Shown in pieces: positions 1-8,424 of a stretch of DNA of 36,754 nucleotides. Each line of letters starts with the position of its first letter. Position 1 is the stretch's first letter. The stretch comes from Planctomycetaceae bacterium (GTDB lineage: Bacteria; Planctomycetota; Planctomycetia; Pirellulales; Pirellulaceae): positions 1 to 36,754 of the forward strand of contig QIKY01000342.1 of assembly GCA_003233175.1 (NCBI GenBank), in the 5' to 3' direction. The notes beneath the pieces were generated by a model that had not been told where the DNA came from, ran no database searches, and saw only the letters and a program-made list of their open reading frames with translations. The translations under genes and the position numbers were made by a program.

Positions 1-9
1 AGTCATTTG

Positions 10-114
10 TCAATAGTTAATGGTCATTTGTCATTGGCCATCTGTTCGCCTCGCATCCTTGTTTCTCCTTCTTCAATGAAAAATGAAAAATGAAAAATGA
101 AAAATAACTATTGA
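10..114. repeat. Heptamer-arm inverted repeat, copy A
   Basis: The left arm begins TCAATAGTTA and continues with TCATTTG/TCATTGG heptamers. The right arm is a run of AATGAAA heptamers ending in AATAACTATTGA. The arms are related by inversion, as in the copies at 4032-4245 and 21111-21196. Periodicity is 7 bp. Similarity to the copy near 21111 continues outside the palindrome to about position 172. It is non-coding and MITE-like or REP-like; no transposase is present. Confidence 0.65.
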
Positions 115-253
115 TAAATTCGGCTCTTCCTTGGCCATGAAAACCAGTCAATTATTTCGCGAGCGGGCCTAAGGGCTATTATCTTGCCAGGATAAGAAAT
201 CAAAAAATGAAAAAACACGACCATTGCCGTGCCTGGTGAACGCCGCCAGACGA

Positions 254-340
254 AACCACGAAAGACACCAAAAACACGAAAGAGTTCGGGGAAAGCAACT
301 CGTTCGTTCTCTTTCTCCTTTTTTCGTGTCATTCGTGGTT
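254..340. repeat. Imperfect inverted repeat with CACGAA arms
   Basis: The left arm (254-283) starts AACCACGAAAGACAC and the right arm (311-340) ends GTGTCATTCGTGGTT. The reverse complement of the right arm agrees with the left at most positions. The arm type is the same as in the better preserved element at 8112-8340. No protein is encoded. Confidence 0.55.
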
Positions 341-755
341 GAAAATTTTGATCTGCCGCTTGCCCTTTAAAAACAAGTTTTTACAACCTTGCTTTACCGA
401 GAAAAAAGGAGCAGGCCAGTAGTTTGTGAACGGAAGACCACGCCGGCTGCATCAAACTCTGAGTGCTCTGTGCTCTCTGTGGCAAATTCATGGCATGATT
501 TGGCCGAGCGGTAGGAACGCGCCGCGTTTCAAAACGATGGCCTCGACAGATGCTTGCCAGCAACCAACCTGCTGCAAGACACGGAATAGTTTTTGGGCCG
601 GCGCCAAACCTTGAAACACACGCTCGCGGCCTATTTTTCGCGACTACCCTTGCGGGCCGCTGATTTGTACAATCGAATGGGGGTAGGCGCCGTTTTTCAG
701 CCGACGCGGCGGCCACGCCGTTACTTTCGCTCCGTTTCTATTATTGAGGGCGCCG

Positions 756-2486
756 ATGTCTGCTTCGCTGTTCGTGATTCAAGGACGCGACCAGGGAAAA
801 CGTTTCGAGTTGCCGGACGACGTCTGCCAACTGGGACGCGAAACCGACAACAACATCCAGGTGCATGATACGGAAGTTTCCCGCCAACATGCCGAAATCG
901 TGCGTGAAGGCGATGGTTACGCCGTGATCGACCTAGCCAGCTCCAACGGCACCTACGTCAATGGCAAGCAGGTTGACCATTTCACCCTGCGCAGCGGCGA
1001 TCGCATTCAACTCGGCCGCACCATGTTGCTGTTCACCGCAGCTGGAAACGCCGCCGACGACGACCTTTCCGATGTGATCGAATTCGTGGCGCGCGAGGGT
1101 GGTTCGCAAATCGTGAAGTCGATCGGCGCTGACGAAAGCTCCGCTCCGTTTCATGGCGGCGCCCACGCCGACAGCCCCTGGCTAGCCCGCGCCCGCAGCA
1201 ATTTGCAAGTCATGTATCGAACGGCCTTGGCGGTGAGCCATACGCTCGATATTGACGAACTGCTGCAACGCATTCTGGATTTGATTTTCGAATGGGTGGA
1301 GTCCGACCGGGGCTGCATCATGTTGCTCGACCAGGAGAACGGCGAACTGCACCCGGCGGCGCGTCGCATGCGGCAGGGCCTGAATCCCGACGAAAAGATC
1401 GTCATCAGCCGCACCATTCTGGACTACGTCCTGGAAAACAAGGAAGGCGTTCTGACCAGCGACGCACGCCAAGACGACCGCTGGGACCAAGCCGCGAGCA
1501 TTGTAAAACTCGGCGTCCGCGAAGCCATTTGCGTGCCCATGCAAGGCCGTTATGGCATTGTGGGGGTGGTCTATATCGACACCTACACCCCGCCCGGCCG
1601 GATGGTGCAAAGGAACGCGGCGAAATTCTCCGAAGAGCACCTCAAGCTGATGGTCGCGATTGGCCATCAGGCGGCGCTAGCGGTCGAAGACACTTCCTAT
1701 TATTCGGCCATGGTGCAATCGGAGCGGCTGGCGGCGGTCGGCCAGACGATCGCGATGTTGTCGCACCATATCAAGAATATCTTGCAGGGCATTCGCGGCG
1801 GCAGTTATTTGATTGAGGAAGGCCTGCGAGGATTGGAAGGGCGGGAAGAAGCCGAAATCGTTCGCAAGGGTTGGGGTATTGTCGATAAAAACCAAGAACG
1901 CATTTCCGCGCTCGTGCTCGATATGCTCACCTTCAGCAAGGAGCGAGAACCGGAATTTGTCGAGGCCAGTCTGGAAGCCGTGATGAGCGATGTCGTGGAG
2001 CTGCTGGCGGTGCGGGCGGCGGAATCGGGAGTCGATTTGCAGTGGCGTTCCACGCCCGATGCGCCTCTGTTGTCGTTCGACCCAGACGCCATGCACCGCG
2101 CGATTTTGAATATCGTGACCAACGCCATCGACGCCTGCGAAAACACGGAGAACGCCCGTGTTGAAGTGCGAGCGTCTTATGCCGAAGGCCAGGTGGATGT
2201 CGCCATCACCGATAACGGCCCCGGTATTCCTGCCGCCGAAATTAAGAAAGTGTTTACGCTGTTTGAATCGGGCAAGGGCGCCCGCGGCACGGGCTTGGGG
2301 CTGACCGTGAGCCAGAAAATTCTTCGGGAGCACGGCGGCGATATTCTCGTGGAGAGCGAAGTTGGCGCCGGCAGTCGGTTTATACTACGTTTTCCGACGG
2401 CCGATTTCCACAAGACGCCGTCTGCCGGGTCGCCGCCAACGAAGCCCTTTCTTCCACCCGCTGACGACACCGGGGCAACGCACTGA
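756..2486 (+). CDS. Orphan sensor histidine kinase, FHA-GAF-HisKA-HATPase
   Basis: A probable cytoplasmic signal-transducing kinase of 576 residues. Residues about 4-93 form an FHA phosphopeptide-binding domain (GRETDNN, SRQHAEI, SSNGTYVNG). Residues about 153-320 form a GAF domain. The H-box follows with MLSHHIKN near 334, then the N-box (NAIDAC near 456), the G1 box DNGPGIP near 486 and the G2 box GTGLGL near 510. No membrane segment is visible, so the input is probably intracellular: a phosphothreonine partner through FHA and a ligand through GAF. I chose ATG 756 over the upstream TTG at 744 because GAGGG lies five bases before it. No receiver or regulator gene is adjacent, so its partner is unknown. 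The H-box resembles the NtrB-like type. Confidence 0.9.
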   Translation: MSASLFVIQGRDQGKRFELPDDVCQLGRETDNNIQVHDTEVSRQHAEIVREGDGYAVIDLASSNGTYVNGKQVDHFTLRSGDRIQLGRTMLLFTAAGNAADDDLSDVIEFVAREGGSQIVKSIGADESSAPFHGGAHADSPWLARARSNLQVMYRTALAVSHTLDIDELLQRILDLIFEWVESDRGCIMLLDQENGELHPAARRMRQGLNPDEKIVISRTILDYVLENKEGVLTSDARQDDRWDQAASIVKLGVREAICVPMQGRYGIVGVVYIDTYTPPGRMVQRNAAKFSEEHLKLMVAIGHQAALAVEDTSYYSAMVQSERLAAVGQTIAMLSHHIKNILQGIRGGSYLIEEGLRGLEGREEAEIVRKGWGIVDKNQERISALVLDMLTFSKEREPEFVEASLEAVMSDVVELLAVRAAESGVDLQWRSTPDAPLLSFDPDAMHRAILNIVTNAIDACENTENARVEVRASYAEGQVDVAITDNGPGIPAAEIKKVFTLFESGKGARGTGLGLTVSQKILREHGGDILVESEVGAGSRFILRFPTADFHKTPSAGSPPTKPFLPPADDTGATH

Positions 2487-2640
2487 GCCGCTACGTTGTA
2501 ATGGCGCCGCCGCGTAAATCCGGGTTTCCCAGCGTGTAGCCCACTTCAACCGATTCTCGCCATGGGCAATTGCGTGCAGTATACTTCCAGGCGGTTGTTG
2601 TCTGTTGTTCTCCGTATTACTCCGTGTTTGGATGCACGCC

Positions 2641-3951
2641 ATGCCACGATTCGCCTGCACGCTGGGCCTGCTGATTTGCAGTTGCATTTTGTTGACTTCG
2701 CCGCCAGACGTTCGCGGTGAGAATTGGCCCGGTTGGCGAGGCCCCACCGGCGATGGCCAAAGCGCGGCGAAAAACGCCCCGCTCGCCTGGGACGGCGCCA
2801 CCGGTAAAAATATCGTCTGGCGCGTGGAAATCCCCGGCGAAGGGCACGCTTCGCCCATCGTGTGGGAAGAGCATGTGTTTCTTATTTCGTGTATTCCCCA
2901 GAGCCAGAAACGCGTGCTGCTTGCTCTCGACCGCCGCAACGGCAAGCAACGCTGGCAAAAGACACTGTTCCAAGGGCCTTTGGAATCGAAACACGCCCTC
3001 AATAGTTTCGCCTCCAGCACACCCGCAACCGATGGCGAAACCGTGTTCGCGACGTTTCTCGAAGTCGATGGCCATACGGTTCCGGCGCCCAATGTGGGCA
3101 GAAAACGGCCGGTAACGCCGGGCCGCATGGTCGTGGCCGCCTACGATTTCGACGGCAATCGCAAATGGATGGTCAAACCGGGCGAATTCATCAGTGCGCA
3201 CGGTTTTTGCAGCAGTCCGCTGATTTATCAAGACTTGCTGATCGTGAACGGCGATCACGACGGCAATTCGTACTTGCTCGCTCTCGACAAAAGAACGGGA
3301 AAAACAGTTTGGAAAACGCCGCGCCGCCATAAAACACGCAGCTACGCCACGCCGCTCATTCGCGAAATTGACGGGCAGATGCAAATGGTGCTCCCCGGCA
3401 GTATGTGCATTACGAGTTTTAATCCCTTGGACGGCTCGCGTTACTGGAGCATTGAAGGGCCGGCCGAGCAGTTTGTCGCCTCAATGGTTTACGATGGCAA
3501 GCTGTTTTTCATGGCCGCCGGGTTTCCCACGCATCATGTGATGGGAATCAAGCCCGGCCTGAAGGGCGATATCAGCGAAAGCCACGTGGCTTGGCATCAG
3601 ACGAATGTTCGCTGTTATGTTCCGTCGCCGGTCGTGGTGGGCAATTATCTGCTCGTGGCCGACGACCGCGGCACCGCTAACTGTTTCGACGCCGCCAGCG
3701 GCAAACGGCTCTGGCAACATCGGCTGGGAAAGCACTTTTCGGCTTCGCTGGTGTCGGCCGGCGGGCTGGTCTATTTTTTGGCGGACGATGGCCGCACGAC
3801 CATCGTCAAACCCGGCCCCAAGTTGGATATCGTGGCTGAGAACGCGTTGGGGGAGAATTGTTACGCCTCGCCGGCCATTGCGCAGGGCCAACTCTTCGTC
3901 AGAGCCGAGAAACATCTCTATTGCATCGGAAATCAAGCTGCTGGAAAATGA
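2641..3951 (+). CDS. Exported PQQ-type beta-propeller protein
   Basis: About 436 residues with an N-terminal signal peptide (hydrophobic LGLLICSCILLT) followed by NWPGWRGPTGDG, a start of mature sequence often seen in planctomycete PQQ-like propeller proteins. Repeated blades carry the pattern aliphatic-x-ALD-x-R-x-GK-x-x-W (LLALDRRNGKQRW, LLALDKRTGKTVW, FDAASGKRLWQ). The fold is that of the quinoprotein/BamB-like propellers, but the residues needed for PQQ or metal catalysis cannot be confirmed by eye, so the substrate is unknown. Starts at 2605 (TTG) and 2632 (ATG) are also possible; 2641 gives a compact signal peptide with a weak GGA at the right spacing. It lies in the direction of its neighbours but 150 bp from the kinase gene, so co-transcription is uncertain. 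Confidence 0.8.
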   Translation: MPRFACTLGLLICSCILLTSPPDVRGENWPGWRGPTGDGQSAAKNAPLAWDGATGKNIVWRVEIPGEGHASPIVWEEHVFLISCIPQSQKRVLLALDRRNGKQRWQKTLFQGPLESKHALNSFASSTPATDGETVFATFLEVDGHTVPAPNVGRKRPVTPGRMVVAAYDFDGNRKWMVKPGEFISAHGFCSSPLIYQDLLIVNGDHDGNSYLLALDKRTGKTVWKTPRRHKTRSYATPLIREIDGQMQMVLPGSMCITSFNPLDGSRYWSIEGPAEQFVASMVYDGKLFFMAAGFPTHHVMGIKPGLKGDISESHVAWHQTNVRCYVPSPVVVGNYLLVADDRGTANCFDAASGKRLWQHRLGKHFSASLVSAGGLVYFLADDGRTTIVKPGPKLDIVAENALGENCYASPAIAQGQLFVRAEKHLYCIGNQAAGK

Positions 3952-4031
3952 CCTGGGAATCCGTCGCCCGCCGAAAAGGGGGGTAACCGGCGAACCGCCA
4001 AGGAAATAGAGGCGGTTTGCTCGGAAAATTG

Positions 4032-4245
4032 TCAATAGTTATTTGTCAATCGTCATTTGTCATTGTGTTTTGGAGGGAGCGATGCCGCCTGCTGCGTTCC
4101 GTCGCACCGCCGCCGAATTACGCGCCAAGCCGGTGCGCCGAAAGAAATGCAGGCCTTGTTCGTTAGGCAAAGACAATAGAATCATCGACGAATTATTCGC
4201 CGTTTGCCGTCGAATGACAAATGACGAATGACAAATAACTATTGA
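4032..4245. repeat. Heptamer-arm inverted repeat element, best preserved copy
   Basis: The 33-base arms at 4032-4064 and 4213-4245 are inverted copies of each other with one mismatch (32 of 33). Each arm is made of heptamer-like units (TCAATAG, TTATTTG, TCAATCG, TCATTTG). The 148-base interior has no recognised gene. Size, terminal inverted repeats and lack of coding capacity fit a MITE-like non-autonomous element, although a target-site duplication is not obvious. Confidence 0.75.
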
Positions 4246-4313
4246 TAAATGAGGTTCAAGTCTTCTCAATGAACCGGCGGGATGCCGGTTACACTCATGA
4301 CGGAGCCTAAAAA

Positions 4314-4336
4314 CCCGGCATTTTGAAAATGCCGGG
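4314..4336. terminator. CCCGGCATTTT hairpin, terminator-like
   Basis: CCCGGCATTTT, one G, then AAAATGCCGGG: a perfect 11-bp stem followed by ATTTTCC. It sits about 360 bases after the propeller gene and about 85 before trkH, so it may stop read-through into trkH. The same core recurs at 12787-12819 and 30457-30489. Confidence 0.6.
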
Positions 4337-4421
4337 ATTTTCCGTGATACAACCCCGTAGCGCACTCTTTCGCAGCGTCTTCGTTTTCGGCTAACCACTC
4401 TTCCCCCTCTGCTCGGCAATT

Positions 4422-6314
4422 ATGAATCTGCGGCTCCTTTCCAAACTGTTGGGAATCATCGCTTTTCTCATCGGCGCGACGATGTTTTTCAGCCTGCCCT
4501 GGGCCTATCCCGGTCTCGGCATGCGTTTACACCCAGACGCCATTCTTTCCAAGGGTTTTGAAACGCGGGGTTTCATCGCGCTGCTCTGCTCGATTGGCGT
4601 CTGCTTTGCCGTGGGCGGATGGCTGTGGTGGATGGGGCGTCGGGCCGAGGGGCGATTACTCCACAAGGAGGCGATGGCCATTGTGGGCCTCAGTTGGATG
4701 CTGGCCACGGTGCTCGGCGCGTTGCCGTTTTCCCTGGCCGGCGTATATCAGGGCCCCTCGCTACGGCTCTTGGAGCCCGGCGAACCGCCCTCGATTCAGC
4801 ATTCAGACCGGCTCTGGGGGTTCCGTCAAACCCAATGGAGCGAAGTTCCCCCCGTCACTCCAACGCAACATCGGTTGCTCATTGCGCTCGCGGAGCAAAA
4901 CGCACGCGGCCTGTCGGAAGATGGCTTGATTGCCGCCACAAACGATCCCAACGCCGTGGCCGAATTACACAGTTTGGCCACCCGGCAACCGTGGAGCGAT
5001 GTCATTTTCTCGCCAAACGATCCTCGCCGGCCGCTCGCGCCGCCCGACCGCAAAGGTCATTATCGTATTCGCTGGGTGCGGATGAGCATCTTCGATTCGT
5101 TGTTTGAATCGCAGTCGGGCTTTAGCACCACCGGCGCCACCGTCATTTCCGACCTCGAAGACCCGCACCTGGTTCCCCACTGTTTGCTCTTTTGGCGCAG
5201 CAGCACGCACTTCCTCGGCGGTTTGGGCATTATCGTTTTGTTCGTGGCCGTGTTGGGGCAGGGCTCGGCCGGAAAAGCATTGATGCGGGCCGAAATGCCG
5301 GGCCCCAGCAAGGAAGGTTCGACGGCTCGCATGCAGCACACCGCCTGGATTTTCACCGCCATTTACTGCGCGCTCAATCTGGTGCTCACGCTCCTGTTGT
5401 GGGTGGAAGGCTTGAGCATTTTCGACGCCCTTTGCCACGCCTTCGGCACGATGGCCACCGGCGGCTTCAGCACCTGGAACAAATCGTTGGGCCACTTCGA
5501 CAGCCGGCTCATTGAATACACGGTGGTGGTGTTCATGCTGTTGGCCGGCACCAACTTCACGTTGCTGTATTACATTCTCGTTCGGCGGCAGCCGGGCGTG
5601 CTATGGAAAGACACCGAATGGCGGGTCTACATGGCGCTCATTCTGGGGGTTACGGTCATCATCTTGCTGTTCGGCATCGCCCACAACGATTTTCCCGGCG
5701 CCACGTGGCTCCAGAAAATCGAAAGCGGCGTTCGGTACGGACTTTTTCAAGTGGTGTCGATCATCACCACCACCGGATACGGCACCCACGATTTCGATAG
5801 TTGGAACAGCGTGGGGCGGGGTATTCTGTTCCTCTTGATGTTTGTCGGCGGTTGCGCCGGCAGCACCGGCGGCGGACTGAAAGTGATCCGACACATACTC
5901 TTTCTCTCGATCATGCGTTTGGAAGTGGAGCGTTCGTTTCGACCGCTGGTGGTGCGGCCGCTGCGATTGGCCGGCACACCGGTCGACGACCCCGACCTGC
6001 GTCGGAATATCATGGTTTATTTCTGCCTGATTTTAGTTATTTTCGTGTTCAGTTGGCTGTTCGTGGTCACCTTCGAGCCAGACAGCACCTGGGGCGCCCG
6101 CAGCATCGAACACAAGCTGGTCGATAGCGCAAGCAGTGTCGCGGCGACGCTGAACAACATCGGCCCCGGCTTGGGAACCGTGGGCGCCACGCAGAATTAC
6201 GGCCATTTCAGCCCCCTCAGCAAACTCCTCTTCACCTGGTTGATGATGGTCGGCCGCGTTGAGATTTTTGTCATTCTGGTGCTCTTCATGCCCAGTTTCT
6301 GGCGTAGCCATTAA
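4422..6314 (+). CDS. trkH: TrkH-family potassium uptake membrane subunit
   Basis: A polytopic inner-membrane protein of 630 residues from the TrkH/KtrB K+ channel-like family. Four selectivity-filter loops are visible: SGFSTTGAT near 232, FGTMATGGFST near 342, ITTTGYGTHD near 448 and NNIGPGLGTVG near 577. The GGCAGSTGGGLKVIR segment near 487 is also typical. Most family members have about 480 residues. The surplus is largely one hydrophilic stretch at about 109-218, between an early membrane helix and the first pore loop. The cytoplasmic RCK partner TrkA is not encoded in the window. The gene stands alone, with 470 bp before it and 190 bp after. The family usually uses TrkA and nucleotides, including c-di-AMP in some bacteria, for gating; a diadenylate cyclase lies 13 kb downstream, but a link is speculative. 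Confidence 0.93.
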   Translation: MNLRLLSKLLGIIAFLIGATMFFSLPWAYPGLGMRLHPDAILSKGFETRGFIALLCSIGVCFAVGGWLWWMGRRAEGRLLHKEAMAIVGLSWMLATVLGALPFSLAGVYQGPSLRLLEPGEPPSIQHSDRLWGFRQTQWSEVPPVTPTQHRLLIALAEQNARGLSEDGLIAATNDPNAVAELHSLATRQPWSDVIFSPNDPRRPLAPPDRKGHYRIRWVRMSIFDSLFESQSGFSTTGATVISDLEDPHLVPHCLLFWRSSTHFLGGLGIIVLFVAVLGQGSAGKALMRAEMPGPSKEGSTARMQHTAWIFTAIYCALNLVLTLLLWVEGLSIFDALCHAFGTMATGGFSTWNKSLGHFDSRLIEYTVVVFMLLAGTNFTLLYYILVRRQPGVLWKDTEWRVYMALILGVTVIILLFGIAHNDFPGATWLQKIESGVRYGLFQVVSIITTTGYGTHDFDSWNSVGRGILFLLMFVGGCAGSTGGGLKVIRHILFLSIMRLEVERSFRPLVVRPLRLAGTPVDDPDLRRNIMVYFCLILVIFVFSWLFVVTFEPDSTWGARSIEHKLVDSASSVAATLNNIGPGLGTVGATQNYGHFSPLSKLLFTWLMMVGRVEIFVILVLFMPSFWRSH

Positions 6315-6373
6315 CGCCAGCGCGTACGCTCCAACACTTCATTGACGTAATTTCTCGGCGGGGGGGCGGTTTC

Positions 6374-6402
6374 TTGTGGTTGGCCGGAGCGGTGGGTATA
6401 GT
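6374..6402 (+). promoter_or_regulatory. Candidate sigma-70-type promoter
   Basis: TTGTGG at 6374-6379 and TATAGT at 6397-6402 are separated by 17 bases and lie about 105 bases upstream of the cytochrome-C/WD40 gene. This is a motif match only. Confidence 0.35.
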
Positions 6403-6507
6403 GAGGTGATTGCCCAAAGCACTGGCGTGCGCTGAAAATCGGGCGCCGCCAATAGGCAACAAGCCTGAATACGCCTGCCGAACGTCACACCGAACAAGGT
6501 CCCCCAG

Positions 6508-8034
6508 ATGTTGTTGGTTTTTTCGCGTCGTTGTATTGATCGCTCCCGCTTGCGTCTGAATGTGCTCCGTTCGCAGCCCGGCGGTATTGCCGGCGGGGCG
6601 CATGGTCGCACGGCGGCGCATTGCTGTCTGACGACTTTTCTTGTGCTGGCCGCGTTGGTCGCGGGTCCCATGGCAAACGCCGGCGCGGCGGAGCCAAGCG
6701 GGCCGAAGGTCAGCTTCAACCGCCAGATTCGCCCCATCTTTCAGGCCCATTGCCAAGGCTGCCATCAGCCGGCGAAGCGCGGCGGCGATTACGAAATGAC
6801 ATCGTTCGCCAGCCTGCTGGAAGGCGGCGAAAGCGGAGAAGCGGCCATCGTGGCCGGAAAACCGGACGCCAGTTTTTTACTGGCTCAAATCACGCCGGAG
6901 AACGGCGAAGCCGCGATGCCGCAAGACAAACCGCCGCTCTCTCTCACAGACATCGCCTTGATCGAACGTTGGATTCTCCAAGGCGCCGCCGACGACACGC
7001 CCCTGTCGGACCAACCCATGTACGACGCCCAGCATCCGCCGGTTTATCCCGCCGCGCCGGTCATCACCTCTCTCGATTATTCGCCCGACGGAAAATGGCT
7101 GGCCGTTTCCGGCTACCACGAAGTGTTGTTGCATCGGGCGGATGGCTCAGGATTGGCGGCTCGTTTGGTGGGGCAGTCGGAACGCATTGAATCGGCCGTT
7201 TTCTCACCCGACTCCAAATGGCTGGCGATGGCCGGCGGTTCTCCAGGACGTTTGGGCGAAGTGCAGGTTTGGAACGTCGAAACGCATGAACTGGCGTTTT
7301 CGGTTCCGGTCGGTTTCGATACCTGTTACGGCTGTAGTTGGTCGCCGGATGGCAAACTGATCGGCTTCGGCTGCCCCGACAACACGCTCCGCGCCATTGA
7401 AGCTTCGACCGGCAAGCAGGTTCTTTTCAGCGGCGCTCACGCCGGCTGGGTGCTCGATACGGTGTTCTCGGTGAAGGGGACGCATCTGATTTCCGTCAGC
7501 CGCGACCGCAGCATGAAACTGATCGAAGTGGCCACCGAACGATTTGTCGACAACATCACGAGCATCACGCCGGGCGCTTTGAAAGGCGGTTTGAACGCCG
7601 TCGACCGCAACCCCAAGAACGATGAACTGCTGATCGGCGGGGCCGACGGCGCGCCGAAAATTTACCGCATGTTTCGCGAGAAGGCCCGCAAAATTGGCGA
7701 CGACTTCAACCTCATTCGCGCCTTCGCGCCGTTGCCCGGCCGTATTTTTGACGTCGCGTTCGGCCCTCAAGGAAAACAAATCGCGGCGGGTAGCAGCTTC
7801 AACGGAACGGGCGAAGTTCGCGTCTATCAGGCGGCGGACGGCAAAAAAGTTTTTGAAGTCAAAATCGAACAGGGCGGCGTGTATGCCGTCGCCTTCAGCC
7901 CCGATGGAAAAACGCTGGCCGCGGGCGGTTATTCCGGAGAGGTCGTGCTGATCGCGACGGCCGACGGCAAAGTGTTGAAACGGTTTATTCCCGTCACGAT
8001 TGAAGCAAAAAAAGTGGCCGCAACGGGTGAGTGA
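6508..8034 (+). CDS. Exported Planctomycete-cytochrome-C / WD40 protein
   Basis: A 508-residue protein. A hydrophobic stretch ([13 protein letters not shown], about residues 44-56) ends near an alanine-rich cleavage region, giving a signal peptide with a long N-region. A PSCyt1-type domain follows with [22 protein letters not shown] at 82-86 matches the CxxCH haem-attachment motif. From about 180 onward there are WD40-type repeats ([50 protein letters not shown]). Such proteins are common in planctomycetes and often sit beside DUF1549/DUF1553 genes, as here. Their biochemical role is not established. The start at 6508 is the earliest ATG, with AAGG about ten bases before it. Confidence 0.88.
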   Translation: MLLVFSRRCIDRSRLRLNVLRSQPGGIAGGAHGRTAAHCCLTTFLVLAALVAGPMANAGAAEPSGPKVSFNRQIRPIFQAHCQGCHQPAKRGGDYEMTSFASLLEGGESGEAAIVAGKPDASFLLAQITPENGEAAMPQDKPPLSLTDIALIERWILQGAADDTPLSDQPMYDAQHPPVYPAAPVITSLDYSPDGKWLAVSGYHEVLLHRADGSGLAARLVGQSERIESAVFSPDSKWLAMAGGSPGRLGEVQVWNVETHELAFSVPVGFDTCYGCSWSPDGKLIGFGCPDNTLRAIEASTGKQVLFSGAHAGWVLDTVFSVKGTHLISVSRDRSMKLIEVATERFVDNITSITPGALKGGLNAVDRNPKNDELLIGGADGAPKIYRMFREKARKIGDDFNLIRAFAPLPGRIFDVAFGPQGKQIAAGSSFNGTGEVRVYQAADGKKVFEVKIEQGGVYAVAFSPDGKTLAAGGYSGEVVLIATADGKVLKRFIPVTIEAKKVAATGE

Positions 8035-8065
8035 TCGCCTTGGCGTCATGCGAGAAATGACTGCG

Positions 8066-8093
8066 GTACGATGGCCTTGGAAGGCCATCGTAC
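8066..8093 (+). terminator. Perfect hairpin downstream of the WD40 gene
   Basis: GTACGATGGCCTT, GG, AAGGCCATCGTAC: 13-bp perfect arms, 32 bases after the stop codon of the upstream gene. There is no strong T tract after it, so it may act as a 3'-end stabiliser or a weak terminator. Confidence 0.5.
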
Positions 8094-8111
8094 AAGTTGA
8101 AATTGAACAAT

Positions 8112-8340
8112 TAATGTAACTACTCAGCGATGATCGCACGATGCTTTTTGCGAGAACCACGAATGGACACAAATTCACACGAATGCATTTCAACGGGCTC
8201 TCAGATTTTCTCCTGGAAACAAGCGAACGTCAGCCGTGCCATTACATGGAGAGCTCGCCACAAAAATTCGTGTCTATTCGTGTTCATTCGTGGTTCCATC
8301 AAGCACCGATCAAAGCTCGTCGCTGAATAGTTACCAATTA
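8112..8340. repeat. Palindromic element with CACGAAT arms and outer terminal repeats
   Basis: The outer ends read TAATGTAACTACTCAGCGA (8112-8130) and TCGCTGAATAGTTACCAATTA (8320-8340, shown apart from its last base pairing); as inverted copies they share TAACTA(C/T)TCAGCGA. Inside, 8153-8184 (GAACCACGAATGGACAC...) and 8262-8296 (...GTTCATTCGTGGTTC) form a second inverted pair matching at roughly 27 of 31 positions. The total is about 229 bp, non-coding and MITE-like. Confidence 0.65.
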
Positions 8341-8424
8341 ATTCTTGAACGGTCCTAAGAAGTATTGCTTCGCATCGTCGAACGTATTACGAAATTTGAA
8401 TCCCCCCAGAAAATGGAATGATCC

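Larger units (their letters stand above)
1..755. other. Repeat-rich intergenic region, no gene recognised
   Basis: No reading frame here resembles a known protein. The stretch holds a heptamer-arm inverted repeat (10-114), a similar flank running on to about 172, a CACGAA-type imperfect inverted repeat (254-340) and a single arm of the CTCTGTG type near 458-494. Short frames inside it overlap the repeats and have no convincing ribosome binding site. The last part must contain the promoter of the kinase gene starting at 756, but I could not pick a clear -35/-10 pair. Confidence 0.6.
3952..4421. other. Intergenic region with palindromic element and terminator-like hairpins
   Basis: It contains the heptamer-arm element 4032-4245, a small CCGGC/GCCGG hairpin at 4273-4287 and a CCCGGCATTTT hairpin at 4314-4336. 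A 62-codon frame at 4043-4231 lies wholly inside the repeat and is not considered a gene. Confidence 0.7.
8035..8424. other. Intergenic region with terminator and CACGAAT palindrome
   Basis: It holds the perfect hairpin 8066-8093 and the inverted-repeat element 8112-8340. Two overlapping frames (8130-8330, 8141-8326) lie inside the element and show no protein-like composition. Confidence 0.7.

Noticed and set aside
74-114. The AATGAAA tandem run as a CRISPR-like repeat
   Set aside because: The units are 7 bases without spacers; the run is one arm of an inverted repeat.
4043-4231. A 62-codon frame
   Set aside because: It is contained in the heptamer-arm inverted repeat and starts inside its arm.
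7204-8193. A 329-codon minus-strand frame
   Set aside because: It covers the WD40 gene in antisense and has no recognisable domain.
8130-8330. Two short frames in the CACGAAT element
   Set aside because: The encoded peptides only translate repeat arms.
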